A DNA stretch of 64,000 nt, from NCBI RefSeq assembly GCF_037482405.1, contig NZ_JBBHZZ010000010.1:1-64000 (forward strand), given 5' to 3'. This document shows, in pieces, positions 33,533 through 43,745 of this stretch (positions are counted from its first letter, which is position 1; each line of letters starts with the position of its first letter). The position numbers were made by a program, and so were the translations under genes. The notes under the pieces are model-generated. The model made no database searches. It was not told the DNA's origin and saw only the letters and a program-made list of their open reading frames with translations. The DNA comes from Pseudokineococcus marinus. GTDB taxonomy: Bacteria > Actinomycetota > Actinomycetes > Actinomycetales > Quadrisphaeraceae.

Positions 33533-34315
33533 TCAGGAGGTGGCGCCCGCGGTGGCGCCGTCGGTGGCGCCGCCGCCGGCCAGGGCCTGCTCCACTGCCG
33601 TCTGGAACTGGTCGGGGTCCGGGAGCACCTGGTCGTCGACGAGGACCGTCGGAGTCCCCTGGACGCGCTCGTCGCGGTCGTCGGTCACCTGGCTGACCCA
33701 GTCCGTGTAGCGGCCGCTCGTGATGCAGGCGTCGACGTCGTCCGGCACCCCGGCGTCCGACGCGACGGCCGCGATCTGCTGGTCCGTCAGCCCGCCGGCG
33801 CCCTCCTGGGGCTGGTTCTCGTAGAGGGCGTCGTTGAAGGCGCCGAACTGCTCGGGCGCCTCCTCGGCCACGCACACCGCCGCGCTGGCCGCGCGGGCCG
33901 AGTAGTCGCCGAGGCGGCGCAGCAGGTCGAGGGGGTAGTAGGTCACGGAGATGTCGCCGGCCTCGCGCGCCTGCTCGATGAAGTCGCTGTTCGCGGCCTC
34001 GAACTGGGCGCAGAACGGGCACTGGTAGTCCTGGTAGATGCTCACGGAGACGGGCGCGTCCGCGTCGCCCGTCGTGTAGCCGCCGGACTCGGAGAAGGAC
34101 GTCGGGACGGCTTGCGGGGCGTCGTCCTCCCCGCCCGAGGCGATGGCGACGACGACGACGGCCACGACCGCCGCCGCGACGAGCCCGGCGATGGTCACCA
34201 GCGCCGCGCGGCGCCGCTTCTCCGCGCGCTCCCGCTGCTCGCGCATGGCGCGGGACCGGGCGCGCGCGTCGCTCTGGCGCTCCGCCTTCGTCGGCTTGCG
34301 GGGATCGGGGCTCAT
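33533..34315 (-). CDS. Membrane-anchored DsbA-like thioredoxin-fold protein
   Basis: A 260-residue protein. Residues 1-38 are basic and cytoplasmic, about 39-62 form a membrane anchor (AALVTIAGLVAAAVVAVVVVAIA), and the rest is an extracytoplasmic thioredoxin/DSBA domain. The redox motif is CPFC in YQDYQCPFCAQFE and the cis-proline loop is VQGTPTVLVDD. The C-terminal tail is Gly/Ala/Thr-rich. It probably oxidises or isomerises disulfides in exported proteins. ATG start. Confidence 0.88.
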   Translation of the reverse strand: MSPDPRKPTKAERQSDARARSRAMREQRERAEKRRRAALVTIAGLVAAAVVAVVVVAIASGGEDDAPQAVPTSFSESGGYTTGDADAPVSVSIYQDYQCPFCAQFEAANSDFIEQAREAGDISVTYYPLDLLRRLGDYSARAASAAVCVAEEAPEQFGAFNDALYENQPQEGAGGLTDQQIAAVASDAGVPDDVDACITSGRYTDWVSQVTDDRDERVQGTPTVLVDDQVLPDPDQFQTAVEQALAGGGATDGATAGATS

Positions 34316-34440
34316 GCGGTGTGCCTCCTGCGGGCGGTGCTGCGGTCGGTCGGTGACGTCGGGCGGTCGGTCGTGGTGATCGGTCGCGTGGACCGCTCGG
34401 GGCGGCCCGGCGGGGCCTCCCCCCGGTGAGGACGGTCGGG

Positions 34441-34839
34441 CTAGAGCCGACGTTCCTCGGACCGGCGCCGCAGGACGGCGCTCACGGCCGCCGCCGCGAC
34501 GAGCAGCAGCACCACGGCGACGGTCCCGAGCAGCGGCACGACGATCCCCGTGCCCGTCTCGTCACGGACGACGCGCTGCACCGACGGGTCCGACGCGGTG
34601 GTGGACGGGGCGGTGGCGGACGGGGCGGTGGCGGACGGGGCGGTGGCGGACGGGACGGTGGCCGAGGGGGCGCTGGCGGAGGGCGCGGCGGCCGGGAGGG
34701 ACGTGGAGGAGACGGCCGGCGCGGCGGTCAGGACAGCGGGCGCGGCGCTCGCGGGGGCGGCGGCCGCGGCCGTCGGCCCGGCGAGCAGCGCGGTCACGAC
34801 CAGGAGCCGCGCGCGGCGCGCGGACGGGCGGAGGAGCAC
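34441..34839 (-). CDS. Small exported protein with Ser-Ala-Thr-Pro repeats and a C-terminal membrane anchor
   Basis: A 132-residue protein I cannot assign. It has a signal peptide (RLLVVTALLAGPTAAAAAPASA), then SATAPSATAPSATAPS repeats (near-identical 15-base DNA units around 34590-34670). A hydrophobic segment (GIVVPLLGTVAVVLLLVAAAAV) and a basic tail RRRSEERRL follow, like a sortase-type anchor without an LPxTG. GTG start; TAGCCT is 6 bases upstream. Repeat number may vary. Confidence 0.6.
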   Translation of the reverse strand: MLLRPSARRARLLVVTALLAGPTAAAAAPASAAPAVLTAAPAVSSTSLPAAAPSASAPSATVPSATAPSATAPSATAPSTTASDPSVQRVVRDETGTGIVVPLLGTVAVVLLLVAAAAVSAVLRRRSEERRL

Positions 34840-34845
34840 GGGGCG

Positions 34846-34851
34846 AGGCTA
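34846..34851 (-). promoter_or_regulatory. -10 box, leaderless
   Basis: TAGCCT on the minus strand ends 6 bases before the GTG at 34839. Confidence 0.45.
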
Positions 34852-34955
34852 CGTCGCCGCCCGCGGCGGTCCCCGCGGGCCCGTCGTCGCCGGGGACGCC
34901 ACCCGCGGGAGCGGGCACCGGAGGACGGCGAGCGGGCCGGCGAGGCCCCGCGTCG

Positions 34956-37259
34956 TCAGAAGCCGGGGGGCGGCGAGGGCAGCGGCCCCCAGTCGGGCGC
35001 CGCCCCGCCGACGGCGAGCCAGGCGCCCGCCACGACGACGAGCAGGCCGAGGACGACGAGGACGGCGCCGCCGGCACCGGTCGGCGCGGCCCGGCTCACG
35101 AGACCGGCGCCCCGCCTCAGGCGCCCGCCCCCGGGCCCCCACCAGGCGGTGACGACCCCCGCCGTCGCCCCCGCGGCCAGCGTCACCGGGTCGCCCGGGA
35201 CCACGGCGGCCCCCTCGAGGAGCACCCCGGTGAGGAAGACGACGGCGGCGGCCACGGCGAGCGGCAGCACCAGCTGCAGCGCCGCGGGGACCAGCGCGCC
35301 GATCAGCGGCAGGGGCGAGCGCAGGACCGCCAGCGGGACGTCGCCGCGCCGGGGCCCGACGAGCTCGCGCCGCCGGGACACCCAGCGCTGGCTGCGATCG
35401 ACCACCCTCGCCACGACGACGACGACGGCGGCGACGAGGACGCCCACGGCCGGCAGGAGCGCCGTGACGGCGACGAGCGCCGCGGCCCAGGCGGCGCGCA
35501 GGCCCGGGCGGTCCGGGCGCCGCACCGGCGGCTCGCCCAGGGGCGGCAGGGGTGCGGGGGTGCCCACCCCGTCGTACCCCCGGCCGTGCCCCCCGTCGTG
35601 CCCCCAGTCGTGCCCCGGGTCGTACGCCCGGTCGTACCCGTGGTCGTACGACCGCTCGTACCCGTGGACGCTCCCCCGCTCGTGGCCGGCTCCCCGCCCG
35701 CGGTCGGGCGGCCACGCCGCGGGGGCTGCCCACGGGTTCGCAGCCGGTGCCCGCACCGCCTGGGGCTGCTCCGCCTCGGCCCAGGGCGCCTCGCTCCAGG
35801 CCGTCCGGGCCCCCGACTCGTAGGGGGCCGACTCGTGGGGGGCCGACTCCGTCCGGCTCGCCCCCACGGGGCCGTGGCCCCAGGGGTCGGGACGACCCGC
35901 CGGGGCCGGCTCCGCGGTGCTCGAGCGGGGCAGGGCGCTCGTCGGGCGCGCGCTCATCGCCGCGGTGCGCTCCTCCGCCTCCCCGGTCCCCCGCGGCGAC
36001 CCGGCGGAGCCCCGACCCGCGGCCGGGAGGGCCGTCGTGCTGACGTCGTCCTGCGCGACGAGCCCCTCGTCGTCCTCGTCCCAGGGCCCCTCGTCGGTCT
36101 CGTCCCAGGGCCCCTCGTCGCCCTCGTCCCAGGGCCCCTCGTCGTCGCCCTCGTCCCAGGGCCCCTCCTCCTCGCCGACGGCCGGCGGGGCGGGCACCGC
36201 CGTCGTGGCCGCCGAGCGGGGGTCGACGCCGTCGGCGCCGTCCGCGAGCGCTGCGTCGTCGAGGTCGTCGTCGGGGTCGGCCCCCGACGGCGCGCCGGCG
36301 CCCCGGTCGGCCACGGCGAGGGGGGCGCCACCGGCCAGGCCCACGAGGGCCGAGGTGGCGGCGGCGTCCCCCGCCGAGGGGCCCGCTCCGCCCGGGTCCC
36401 CGCGTCGGGCGGCCTCCGCCAGGTCCTCCACGGCACGGCGCAGCCAGCCCTCTCGGGGCCGCTCCTCCACACGGGGGGAGAGCGCGGCGGCCAGCACGGG
36501 CACGAGCGGCTCGGGCACGCCGTCGAGGTCCGCGGCGCCGCGGCGCACCCGGTCGAGGACGACGGGCCAGGGGCCGCGCCCGAACGGCGGGCGCCCCGTC
36601 GCGGCGAAGGCCGTCGTCGCCGCCCACCCCCACCAGTCCGCGGCGGGGCCGGCCTCGGCGCCGTCCGCCAGCTCGGGGGCGAGGTAGCCCGGCGTGCCCA
36701 TGACGAGGTCCGCGCTGGTCAGCCGCACGTCGTCGGCGACCTTGGCGATGCCGAAGTCGATGACGACCGGGTCCCCGTCGAGCATGAGGACGTTGGCGGG
36801 CTTGAGGTCGCGGTGGACGACGCCCGCGTCGTGCACCGCGGCGAGCGCCTGGCCGAGGCCGTCGGCGAGGCGGGCCAGGGCGGCCGGGGCGAGCGGCCCC
36901 TCCTCCTGCACGTGCTGCTCGAGGCTGCGCCCCGGGACGAACTGGGTGACGACGTACGGCTGCGGCCCGTCGGGGTCGGCGTCGAGCACCTCGGCGACGA
37001 GGCGGTGGCGCACGCGGCGCAGGACGGCGACCTCGCGCCGCAGCCGCTCGCGCGCCGAGGGGTCGCCGGCGACGTGCGGCCGCAGCACCTTGAGGGCGAC
37101 GGCCCGGTCGGCGGGGTCCAGGGCGAGGTGCACGACGCCCATGCCGCCCTCGCCGACCTGGTGCACCAGGCGGTAGGGCCCCAAGCGCTGCCCGACCAGG
37201 CGCTGCCCGACCAGAGGTCCTCGTGCGCCGGGTCGCGCCCCCGGACCCCGCTGCTCCAC
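34956..37259 (-). CDS. Ser/Thr protein kinase with acidic repeats and C-terminal membrane domain
   Basis: A 767-residue Hanks-type kinase. The N-terminus contains a duplicated VGQRL motif. The kinase domain (about 28-285) has the P-loop GEGGMGVV (36-43), Lys in VALKVL, HRDLKPAN and the IDFGIAKV metal motif, so it looks active. Residues about 363-401 hold four copies of EGPWDE-type repeats, extremely acidic. Residues about 523-561 are Tyr/Gly/His/Asp-rich (YERSYDHGYDRAYD). The last 190 residues contain four to five hydrophobic segments. There are no PASTA domains. The GTG start has GGGAGGG 3 bases upstream. It is divergent from otsA. The membrane part after, not before, the disordered tract is unusual for PknB-type kinases. 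Confidence 0.85.
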   Translation of the reverse strand: MEQRGPGARPGARGPLVGQRLVGQRLGPYRLVHQVGEGGMGVVHLALDPADRAVALKVLRPHVAGDPSARERLRREVAVLRRVRHRLVAEVLDADPDGPQPYVVTQFVPGRSLEQHVQEEGPLAPAALARLADGLGQALAAVHDAGVVHRDLKPANVLMLDGDPVVIDFGIAKVADDVRLTSADLVMGTPGYLAPELADGAEAGPAADWWGWAATTAFAATGRPPFGRGPWPVVLDRVRRGAADLDGVPEPLVPVLAAALSPRVEERPREGWLRRAVEDLAEAARRGDPGGAGPSAGDAAATSALVGLAGGAPLAVADRGAGAPSGADPDDDLDDAALADGADGVDPRSAATTAVPAPPAVGEEEGPWDEGDDEGPWDEGDEGPWDETDEGPWDEDDEGLVAQDDVSTTALPAAGRGSAGSPRGTGEAEERTAAMSARPTSALPRSSTAEPAPAGRPDPWGHGPVGASRTESAPHESAPYESGARTAWSEAPWAEAEQPQAVRAPAANPWAAPAAWPPDRGRGAGHERGSVHGYERSYDHGYDRAYDPGHDWGHDGGHGRGYDGVGTPAPLPPLGEPPVRRPDRPGLRAAWAAALVAVTALLPAVGVLVAAVVVVVARVVDRSQRWVSRRRELVGPRRGDVPLAVLRSPLPLIGALVPAALQLVLPLAVAAAVVFLTGVLLEGAAVVPGDPVTLAAGATAGVVTAWWGPGGGRLRRGAGLVSRAAPTGAGGAVLVVLGLLVVVAGAWLAVGGAAPDWGPLPSPPPGF

Positions 37260-37481
37260 GCGCCCTCCCGCTCCGCCCGCGACCGGTGGTCGCGACGCCC
37301 TCGCCGTCCGCCACGGTACGACGTCCCGCAGCGGCTCCGGGCCGCCGCCGACCGCCGCCGAGGGGCTCGCCGCGGCGTGCGGCCCCGCCGCGGTCGCCAC
37401 TACGTTCGGGTGCCAGGGGGCCGGCCGCGCCGCGCCCCGCCCCGGCGCCCACGGCGCCGACCGACCCCGAGGAGGCGCCCG

Positions 37482-39107
37482 GTGCCCGGCACGCACACGG
37501 ACGAGCATCAGCCGGCGACCGCCGGCGCGGGCCTGCCGCAGGGCCTGCCCGAGGAGACGCCCGCGCCCGCCGGGCAGGAGCTGCCCACCCCCGAGGAGCG
37601 GACGCAGGTGCCGGCGGAGGGCGAGGGGTACGACGTCGTCGTCGTCGCCAACCGCCTGGCCGTGGACCGCGACGGCACGGACAAGGACGGGCATCCGCGC
37701 TGGAAGCGCTCGCCCGGCGGCCTCGTGACGGCGCTCGAGCCCGTCATGCAGTCCCAGGAGGGGGCCTGGGTCGGCTGGCCCGGCAGCCCGGGCGACGCCG
37801 AGGACGCCGTCAGCGAGCCCTTCGACTGGGGCGGCATGCACCTCGTGCCGGTCTCGCTGTCCGCGGAGGAGGTCCAGGGCTTCTACGAGGGATTCTCCAA
37901 CGGCACCCTCTGGCCGCTGTACCACGACGTCATCGTGGCCCCCGAGTACCACCGGCAGTGGTGGGAGGACTACGTCGCCGTCAACGAGCGCTTCGCGGCG
38001 GCGGCCGCCGAGGTGGCCGCCGAGGGCGCCGTCGTGTGGGTGCAGGACTACCAGCTGCAGCTCGTGCCGGCGATGCTCCGGGCGGCGCGGCCGGACCTGT
38101 CCATCGGCTTCTTCAACCACATCCCCTTCCCGCCCTACGAGATCTTCGCCCAGCTGCCCTGGCGCCGGCAGGTCCTCGAGGGCCTCCTCGGGGCCGACCT
38201 GCTCGGCTTCCAGCGGCCCGGCGACGCGCAGAACTTCCTCCGCGCCTGCCGCCGGTCGCTGCAGCTCGTCCCCCGCCAGCAGGCCGTCGAGGTGCCGGCC
38301 GCGGACGGGGGGCGCCGGAGGGTGACCGCCCGCGCCTTCCCCATCTCCATCGACGCCGCGGCCATGGACGAGCTCGCGCGCTCCCCCGAGGTGCGCGAGC
38401 GGGCCCGCCAGATCCGCGCCGACCTCGGCGACCCCGACACGGTGGTCCTCGGCGTCGACCGCCTCGACTACACCAAGGGCATCGGGCACCGGATCAAGGC
38501 CTTCGCCGAGCTCCTCGACGACGGCCTCCTGCGCGCCGACGAGACGATCCTCGTGCAGGTGGCGACGCCGAGCCGCGAGCGCGTCGAGCAGTACCGGCTG
38601 CTGCGCGAGGACATCGAGCTGCAGGTCGGCCGCGTCAACGGCGCCCACGGCACCCTCGGCCACCAGGTCGTGCAGTACCTGCACCACAGCTACGGGCGCG
38701 AGGAGATGGCGGCGCTGTTCCAGGTCGCCGACGTCATGCTCGTCACCAGCCTGCGAGACGGCATGAACCTCGTCGCCAAGGAGTACGTCGCCGCCCGCCA
38801 CGACGAGCGCGGGGCGCTCGTGCTCTCGGAGTTCACCGGCGCCGCCGACGAGCTCGGCCAGGCGCTGCACGTCAACCCCCACGACATCGACGGCCTGAAG
38901 TCGGCGGTCGTGCAGGCCGTCGTCATGGGCCCGCGCGAGCAGCGCCGGCGGATGCGGTCCCTGCGGCGGCGCGTCTTCGAGCACGACGTCCAGCGGTGGG
39001 CGCGCGACTTCCTCGCGGCGCTGCGCCCGGACGTCGGGGCGGACGTCGGCGCCGAGGCGGTCGAGGGCGGCGCGAGCGGGTCCGGAGAGCACGGGAGCCG
39101 CTCGTGA
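37482..39107 (+). CDS. otsA: Trehalose-6-phosphate synthase
   Basis: A 541-residue GT20 enzyme making trehalose-6-phosphate from UDP- or other NDP-glucose and glucose-6-phosphate. Visible motifs are VVVVANRLAV, the substrate loop WKRSPGGLVTAL, WVQDYQLQLVP, FFNHIPFPPYEIF, GVDRLDYTKGI and TSLRDGMNLVAKEYVA. About 45 extra N-terminal residues are polar and probably disordered. GTG start with GAGGAGG upstream. It overlaps otsB, so the pair makes trehalose, an osmoprotectant and, in actinobacteria, a cell-envelope precursor. Confidence 0.96.
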   Translation: MPGTHTDEHQPATAGAGLPQGLPEETPAPAGQELPTPEERTQVPAEGEGYDVVVVANRLAVDRDGTDKDGHPRWKRSPGGLVTALEPVMQSQEGAWVGWPGSPGDAEDAVSEPFDWGGMHLVPVSLSAEEVQGFYEGFSNGTLWPLYHDVIVAPEYHRQWWEDYVAVNERFAAAAAEVAAEGAVVWVQDYQLQLVPAMLRAARPDLSIGFFNHIPFPPYEIFAQLPWRRQVLEGLLGADLLGFQRPGDAQNFLRACRRSLQLVPRQQAVEVPAADGGRRRVTARAFPISIDAAAMDELARSPEVRERARQIRADLGDPDTVVLGVDRLDYTKGIGHRIKAFAELLDDGLLRADETILVQVATPSRERVEQYRLLREDIELQVGRVNGAHGTLGHQVVQYLHHSYGREEMAALFQVADVMLVTSLRDGMNLVAKEYVAARHDERGALVLSEFTGAADELGQALHVNPHDIDGLKSAVVQAVVMGPREQRRRMRSLRRRVFEHDVQRWARDFLAALRPDVGADVGAEAVEGGASGSGEHGSRS

Positions 39108-39907
39108 CCGCCGACGGCGGCGCGGCCGGGCGCCTCGACGACGGGCTCGAGGAGGCGCTCGCCGCCCTCGCGGCCTCACCGCGGCCGCTCGTGGCGCTGG
39201 ACTTCGACGGCGTCCTCGCGCCCCTCGTCGACGACCGCGACGCCGCCCGGCCGCTGGAGCGCTCCTCCGCCGCCCTGGCGGCGCTCGCCGGCCTCGAGGG
39301 CGAGCGCGCCGTCGCCCTCGCCCTCGTCTCCGGCCGCCCCCTGGCCTCCCTCGTGCCGCTGGCGGCCCCGCCCGCCGCGGCGGCGCTCGTGGGCAGCCAC
39401 GGCGCGGAGGTGCGGATGCCCGGGGACGAGGAGCCGAGCGCCCCCCTCGACGCGTGGCAGGAGGCCCTGCTCGGCGACGTCGTGGCACGGGCCCGCGCCG
39501 TCGTCGCCGACCACCCCGGCACCGACCTCGAGGTGAAGCCCGCGGGCGCCGTGCTGCACACCCGCACCGCGGACGTGGCGACCGCCTCGGCCGCCCAGCG
39601 GGCGCTCGTCGACGGCCCGGGGCGCCTGCCCGGCGTCCGGGTGCTCCGCGGCAAGGACGTCGTCGAGCTCGCCGTCCTCGACGTCGACAAGGGCCGCTCG
39701 CTGGAGGCGCTGCGCGAGGACCTCGGCGCCACGGCCGTGCTCTACGCGGGCGACGACGTCACCGACGAGCACGCCTTCGCCGTGCTGCGCGACGGCGACG
39801 TGGGCGTCAAGGTCGGCGACGGCGGGACGGCGGCGCGCCACCGCGTCGCCGGGCCCGAGGACGTCGCCCTCCTCCTCGAGCGCGTCCTGGCGCTGCGCAC
39901 CGGCTGA
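39104..39907 (+). CDS. otsB: Trehalose-6-phosphate phosphatase
   Basis: A 267-residue HAD-superfamily phosphatase completing trehalose synthesis. Motif I is LVALDFDGVLAPLV, motif II is LVSGRP, and motif IV is YAGDDVTDEHAF. GTG start overlaps the otsA stop as GTGA. The size is normal for bacterial OtsB. Confidence 0.95.
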   Translation: MTADGGAAGRLDDGLEEALAALAASPRPLVALDFDGVLAPLVDDRDAARPLERSSAALAALAGLEGERAVALALVSGRPLASLVPLAAPPAAAALVGSHGAEVRMPGDEEPSAPLDAWQEALLGDVVARARAVVADHPGTDLEVKPAGAVLHTRTADVATASAAQRALVDGPGRLPGVRVLRGKDVVELAVLDVDKGRSLEALREDLGATAVLYAGDDVTDEHAFAVLRDGDVGVKVGDGGTAARHRVAGPEDVALLLERVLALRTG

Positions 39908-40029
39908 CCGGAGGGCGGCACGAGGACGGCGTCCGCGGTGCCCGGCGTGCGCGGGACCGGTGAGGCCCCGAGGCTGGGAGCGGTCCAGCCCGCGGCCGCC
40001 GCCCGCCCGTCCGTCCCCAGGAGGACACC

Positions 40030-40869
40030 GTGAGCCAGCCCGCCCAGCAGCAGACGCCCCCCGGCTCGACCGCCGACCTGGACCCCCAGCCGGACCACGG
40101 CGAGGAGAGCTACCGCGGCTCCGGCCGCCTCGAGGGCAAGGTCGCCCTCGTCACCGGCGCCGACAGCGGCATCGGCCGCGCGGTCGCCCTGGCGTACGCC
40201 CGCGAGGGCGCCGACGTCGCCGTCTCCTACCTCGACGAGCACGACGACGCCCGCGAGACCGCTCGCTGGGTCGAGGAGGCCGGCCGGCGGGTGCTCCTGC
40301 TGCCCGGCGACCTGGCCGACCCGCAGCACTGCCGTGACGTCGTCACCCGGACGGTCGACGAGCTCGGCCGCCTCGACGTCCTCGTCAACAACGCGGCCTT
40401 CCAGATGTCGCACGAGAGCATCGAGGAGATCCCCGACGAGGAGTGGGACCACACCCTCGCGGTCAACCTCAGCGCGCTGTTCCACCTGACGAAGGCCGCT
40501 GCGCCGCACCTGGGGCCGGGCGCGTCGGTGATCAACAGCTCCTCGGTCAACTCCGACCAGCCCAGCCCGCAGCTGCTGCCGTACGCGGCGACGAAGGCGG
40601 CCATCGCCAACATCTCCGCGGGGCTGGCGCAGATGCTCGGCGAGCGCGGGATCCGCGTGAACAGCGTCGCCCCCGGCCCGGTGTGGACGCCGCTCATCCC
40701 CTCGACGATGCCCCCGGAGGCCGTCGAGTCGTTCGGGGCGCAGACGCCGCTCGGACGGCCCGGCCAGCCCGCCGAGATGGCGCCCGTCTACGTGATGCTC
40801 GCGAGCGACGAGGCGAGCTACGTGTCGGGCGCGCGGATCGCCGTCACGGGGGGCAAGCCCGTCCTGTAG
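40030..40869 (+). CDS. Short-chain dehydrogenase, general-stress YdaD/YhdF-like
   Basis: A 279-residue SDR with the 35-residue polar N-terminal extension (PQPDHGEESYRGSGRLEGK) seen in general-stress SDRs of the GSP39 type. Motifs: TGADSGIGRAV, NNAAFQ, Ser in SSSVNS, Tyr-Lys in YAATKAA. GTG start with AGGAGG. It follows the trehalose operon by 122 bp and may be part of the same osmotic-stress response. Confidence 0.87.
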   Translation: MSQPAQQQTPPGSTADLDPQPDHGEESYRGSGRLEGKVALVTGADSGIGRAVALAYAREGADVAVSYLDEHDDARETARWVEEAGRRVLLLPGDLADPQHCRDVVTRTVDELGRLDVLVNNAAFQMSHESIEEIPDEEWDHTLAVNLSALFHLTKAAAPHLGPGASVINSSSVNSDQPSPQLLPYAATKAAIANISAGLAQMLGERGIRVNSVAPGPVWTPLIPSTMPPEAVESFGAQTPLGRPGQPAEMAPVYVMLASDEASYVSGARIAVTGGKPVL

Positions 40870-41205
40870 GCCCGCGCGGGGCCCCTCCCGCGCACTCCCC
40901 CGGCACGCGCCCGGTGCGCGCGCGCCCGACCGCGACGGCGGCGCCCCACGGCACCGCCGTCGTGGTGCATGATGTGCCCGCACGGCGACGTCGCCGTCCC
41001 CCGCAGGGGCACGGCACGACGCTGCGCCCGCCCGGTGAGCGGCCTCGCAGCAGAGGCCGCGCCCGGTCGGCCGCGGTCGCGCGCTCGGAGCAGAGCCGCA
41101 CGCCCGCAACCGCAGTCGCACGCCCGGCACCGAGGGCTCCCCCTCGACCGCCGCCACCCCTACGACGGATCGTCCGGCACGTACCTGCCGGTGGGAGGAC
41201 ACACC
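40870..41205 (+). other. 336-bp region upstream of msiK
   Basis: No gene is visible. It contains a 9-bp hairpin at 40933-40962 (CGACGGCGG / CCGCCGTCG), a 16-bp perfect palindrome ACGGCGACGTCGCCGT at 40982-40997 and an 8-bp hairpin at 41039-41060 (GCGGCCTC / GAGGCCGC). The first may terminate the SDR transcript. The palindrome is a candidate regulator site for msiK. Confidence 0.55.
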
Positions 41206-42279
<1,074 letters not shown>

Positions 42280-42310
42280 GCCCCGCGGCGCAGACGCGCG
42301 AGCACGCGCA

Positions 42311-42343
42311 GGAGGGCCGGTCCGCTCGTCGGGCCGGCCCTCC
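42311..42343. terminator. Terminator after msiK
   Basis: A perfect 10-bp stem (GGAGGGCCGG / CCGGCCCTCC) with a 13-base loop, 31 bp after the msiK stop. Confidence 0.78.
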
Positions 42344-42442
42344 GGCGCGTCCGGCGCGCGCCCCGTCCCGGACCCGGCTCCCGGGGCGCGCACGCGCCCG
42401 GCGCCGCCTCGTCCGGACCCCGGCAGTGGGAGGATCACCAGC

Positions 42443-43687
42443 ATGGCCGGTCTGCAGATCACCGCGGCGGCGCCCGACCCGGCGCTGCTCGACCTCCCCT
42501 GGGAGCTCCCGCTCGAGGAGTGGCCGGCCAGCCGCATCGCCGCCCTCCCCCGCGGCATCTCGCGGCACATCGTGCGCTTCGTGCGGATGTCCGACCAGGT
42601 GATCGCCATCAAGGAGATCGCCGAGGGCACCGCTCGCCGCGAGTACCAGATGCTGCGGATGCTCGGCCGCCTCGACGTGCCGTCGGTGCACCCGGTCGCC
42701 GTCATCTCCGGCCGCGAGGGCCGCGACGGCGAGCCGCTGGAGGCTGCGCTCGTCACGAGCCACCTCCAGTTCTCCCTGCCCTACCGCGCGCTGTTCAGCC
42801 AGGTGCTGCGGCCCGACACCGCGACGCGCGCCATCGACGCCCTCGCCGTGCTGCTCGTGCGGCTGCACCTCACGGGCTTCTACTGGGGCGACGTCTCCCT
42901 CTCCAACACCCTGTTCCGGCGCGACGCGGGCGCCTTCGCGGCCTACCTCGTCGACGCCGAGACGGGCGAGCTGCACCAGGAGCTCTCGACCGGTCAGCGG
43001 GAGTACGACCTCGAGGTCGCGCGGGTCAACATCGCCGGCGAGCTCATGGACCTGCAGGCCGGCGAGCTCCTCGAGATCGACGTCGACCCGCTGTCGATCA
43101 GCGAGCACATCATGAGCCGCTACCGCTCCCTGTGGGCCGAGCTCACCGAGACGGAGTCCTTCGAGGCCGGGGACCGCTGGCGGGTGGCGGCGCGCATCGA
43201 GCGGCTCAACGACCTGGGCTTCGACGTCGACGAGCTGTCCATCTCGACCGACCTCGACGGCACCCGCGTGAGCATCCAGCCGAAGGTCGTGGACGCCGGC
43301 CACCACAGCCGCCGCCTGCTGCGCCTCACGGGCATCGACGCGCAGGAGAACCAGGCCCGGCGCCTGCTCAACGACCTCGACCGCTACGGCGCCGAGAGCG
43401 ACCAGCAGAACGAGGACGAGGAGATCGTCGCCCACGAGTGGGTGAGCCAGGTCTTCGAGCCCGTCGTGCGCGCCGTCCCCCGCGACCTGCGCCGCAAGCT
43501 CGAGCCCGCCGAGGTCTTCCACGAGGTCCTCGAGCACCGGTGGTTCATGAGCGAGCAGCAGCGCCGCGACGTCCCGCTGCTCGAGGCCGTGGGCGCCTAC
43601 GTCGCCGGGGTGCTCGTGCACCGCCGCGACGAGGCGGCGTTCCTCGGCCAGGACACGAGCCCGCTGGACGCGGTCGAGAGCCTCTGA
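42443..43687 (+). CDS. DUF4032 protein with a kinase-like fold
   Basis: A 414-residue conserved actinobacterial protein. The N-terminal 200 residues resemble an aminoglycoside/lipopolysaccharide kinase fold: Lys in VIAIKEIAEG, LLVRLHLTGFYWGDVSLSNTLF in place of a catalytic loop, and YLVDAETGEL as the metal-binding motif. The rest is DUF4032 (VSQVFEPVVRAVPRDLRRKL; EHRWFMSEQ). Function is unknown. ATG start with GGGAGGA. Its position between msiK and rlmB is conserved in my recollection of related genomes. Confidence 0.85.
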   Translation: MAGLQITAAAPDPALLDLPWELPLEEWPASRIAALPRGISRHIVRFVRMSDQVIAIKEIAEGTARREYQMLRMLGRLDVPSVHPVAVISGREGRDGEPLEAALVTSHLQFSLPYRALFSQVLRPDTATRAIDALAVLLVRLHLTGFYWGDVSLSNTLFRRDAGAFAAYLVDAETGELHQELSTGQREYDLEVARVNIAGELMDLQAGELLEIDVDPLSISEHIMSRYRSLWAELTETESFEAGDRWRVAARIERLNDLGFDVDELSISTDLDGTRVSIQPKVVDAGHHSRRLLRLTGIDAQENQARRLLNDLDRYGAESDQQNEDEEIVAHEWVSQVFEPVVRAVPRDLRRKLEPAEVFHEVLEHRWFMSEQQRRDVPLLEAVGAYVAGVLVHRRDEAAFLGQDTSPLDAVESL

Positions 43688-43697
43688 GGCAGCGCAC

Positions 43698-43731
43698 GGC
43701 CGGGGCGCGCCCACGACGGCGCACCCCGGCC
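43698..43731. terminator. Bidirectional terminator between DUF4032 and rlmB
   Basis: A 12-bp stem with one G-T pair (GGCCGGGGCGCG / CGCACCCCGGCC) and a 10-base loop lies between convergent stops. Confidence 0.65.
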
Positions 43732-43745
43732 CCCGGCGGTGCGGC

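Noticed and set aside
29107..33696. 1529-codon open frame on the plus strand, antisense to the GH92-GH76 gene
   Set aside because: It has no recognisable domain and is dominated by Arg/Val/Ala/Asp. In DNA this GC-rich, antisense frames stay open by chance; the minus strand has a signal peptide, promoter and two glycosidase domains.
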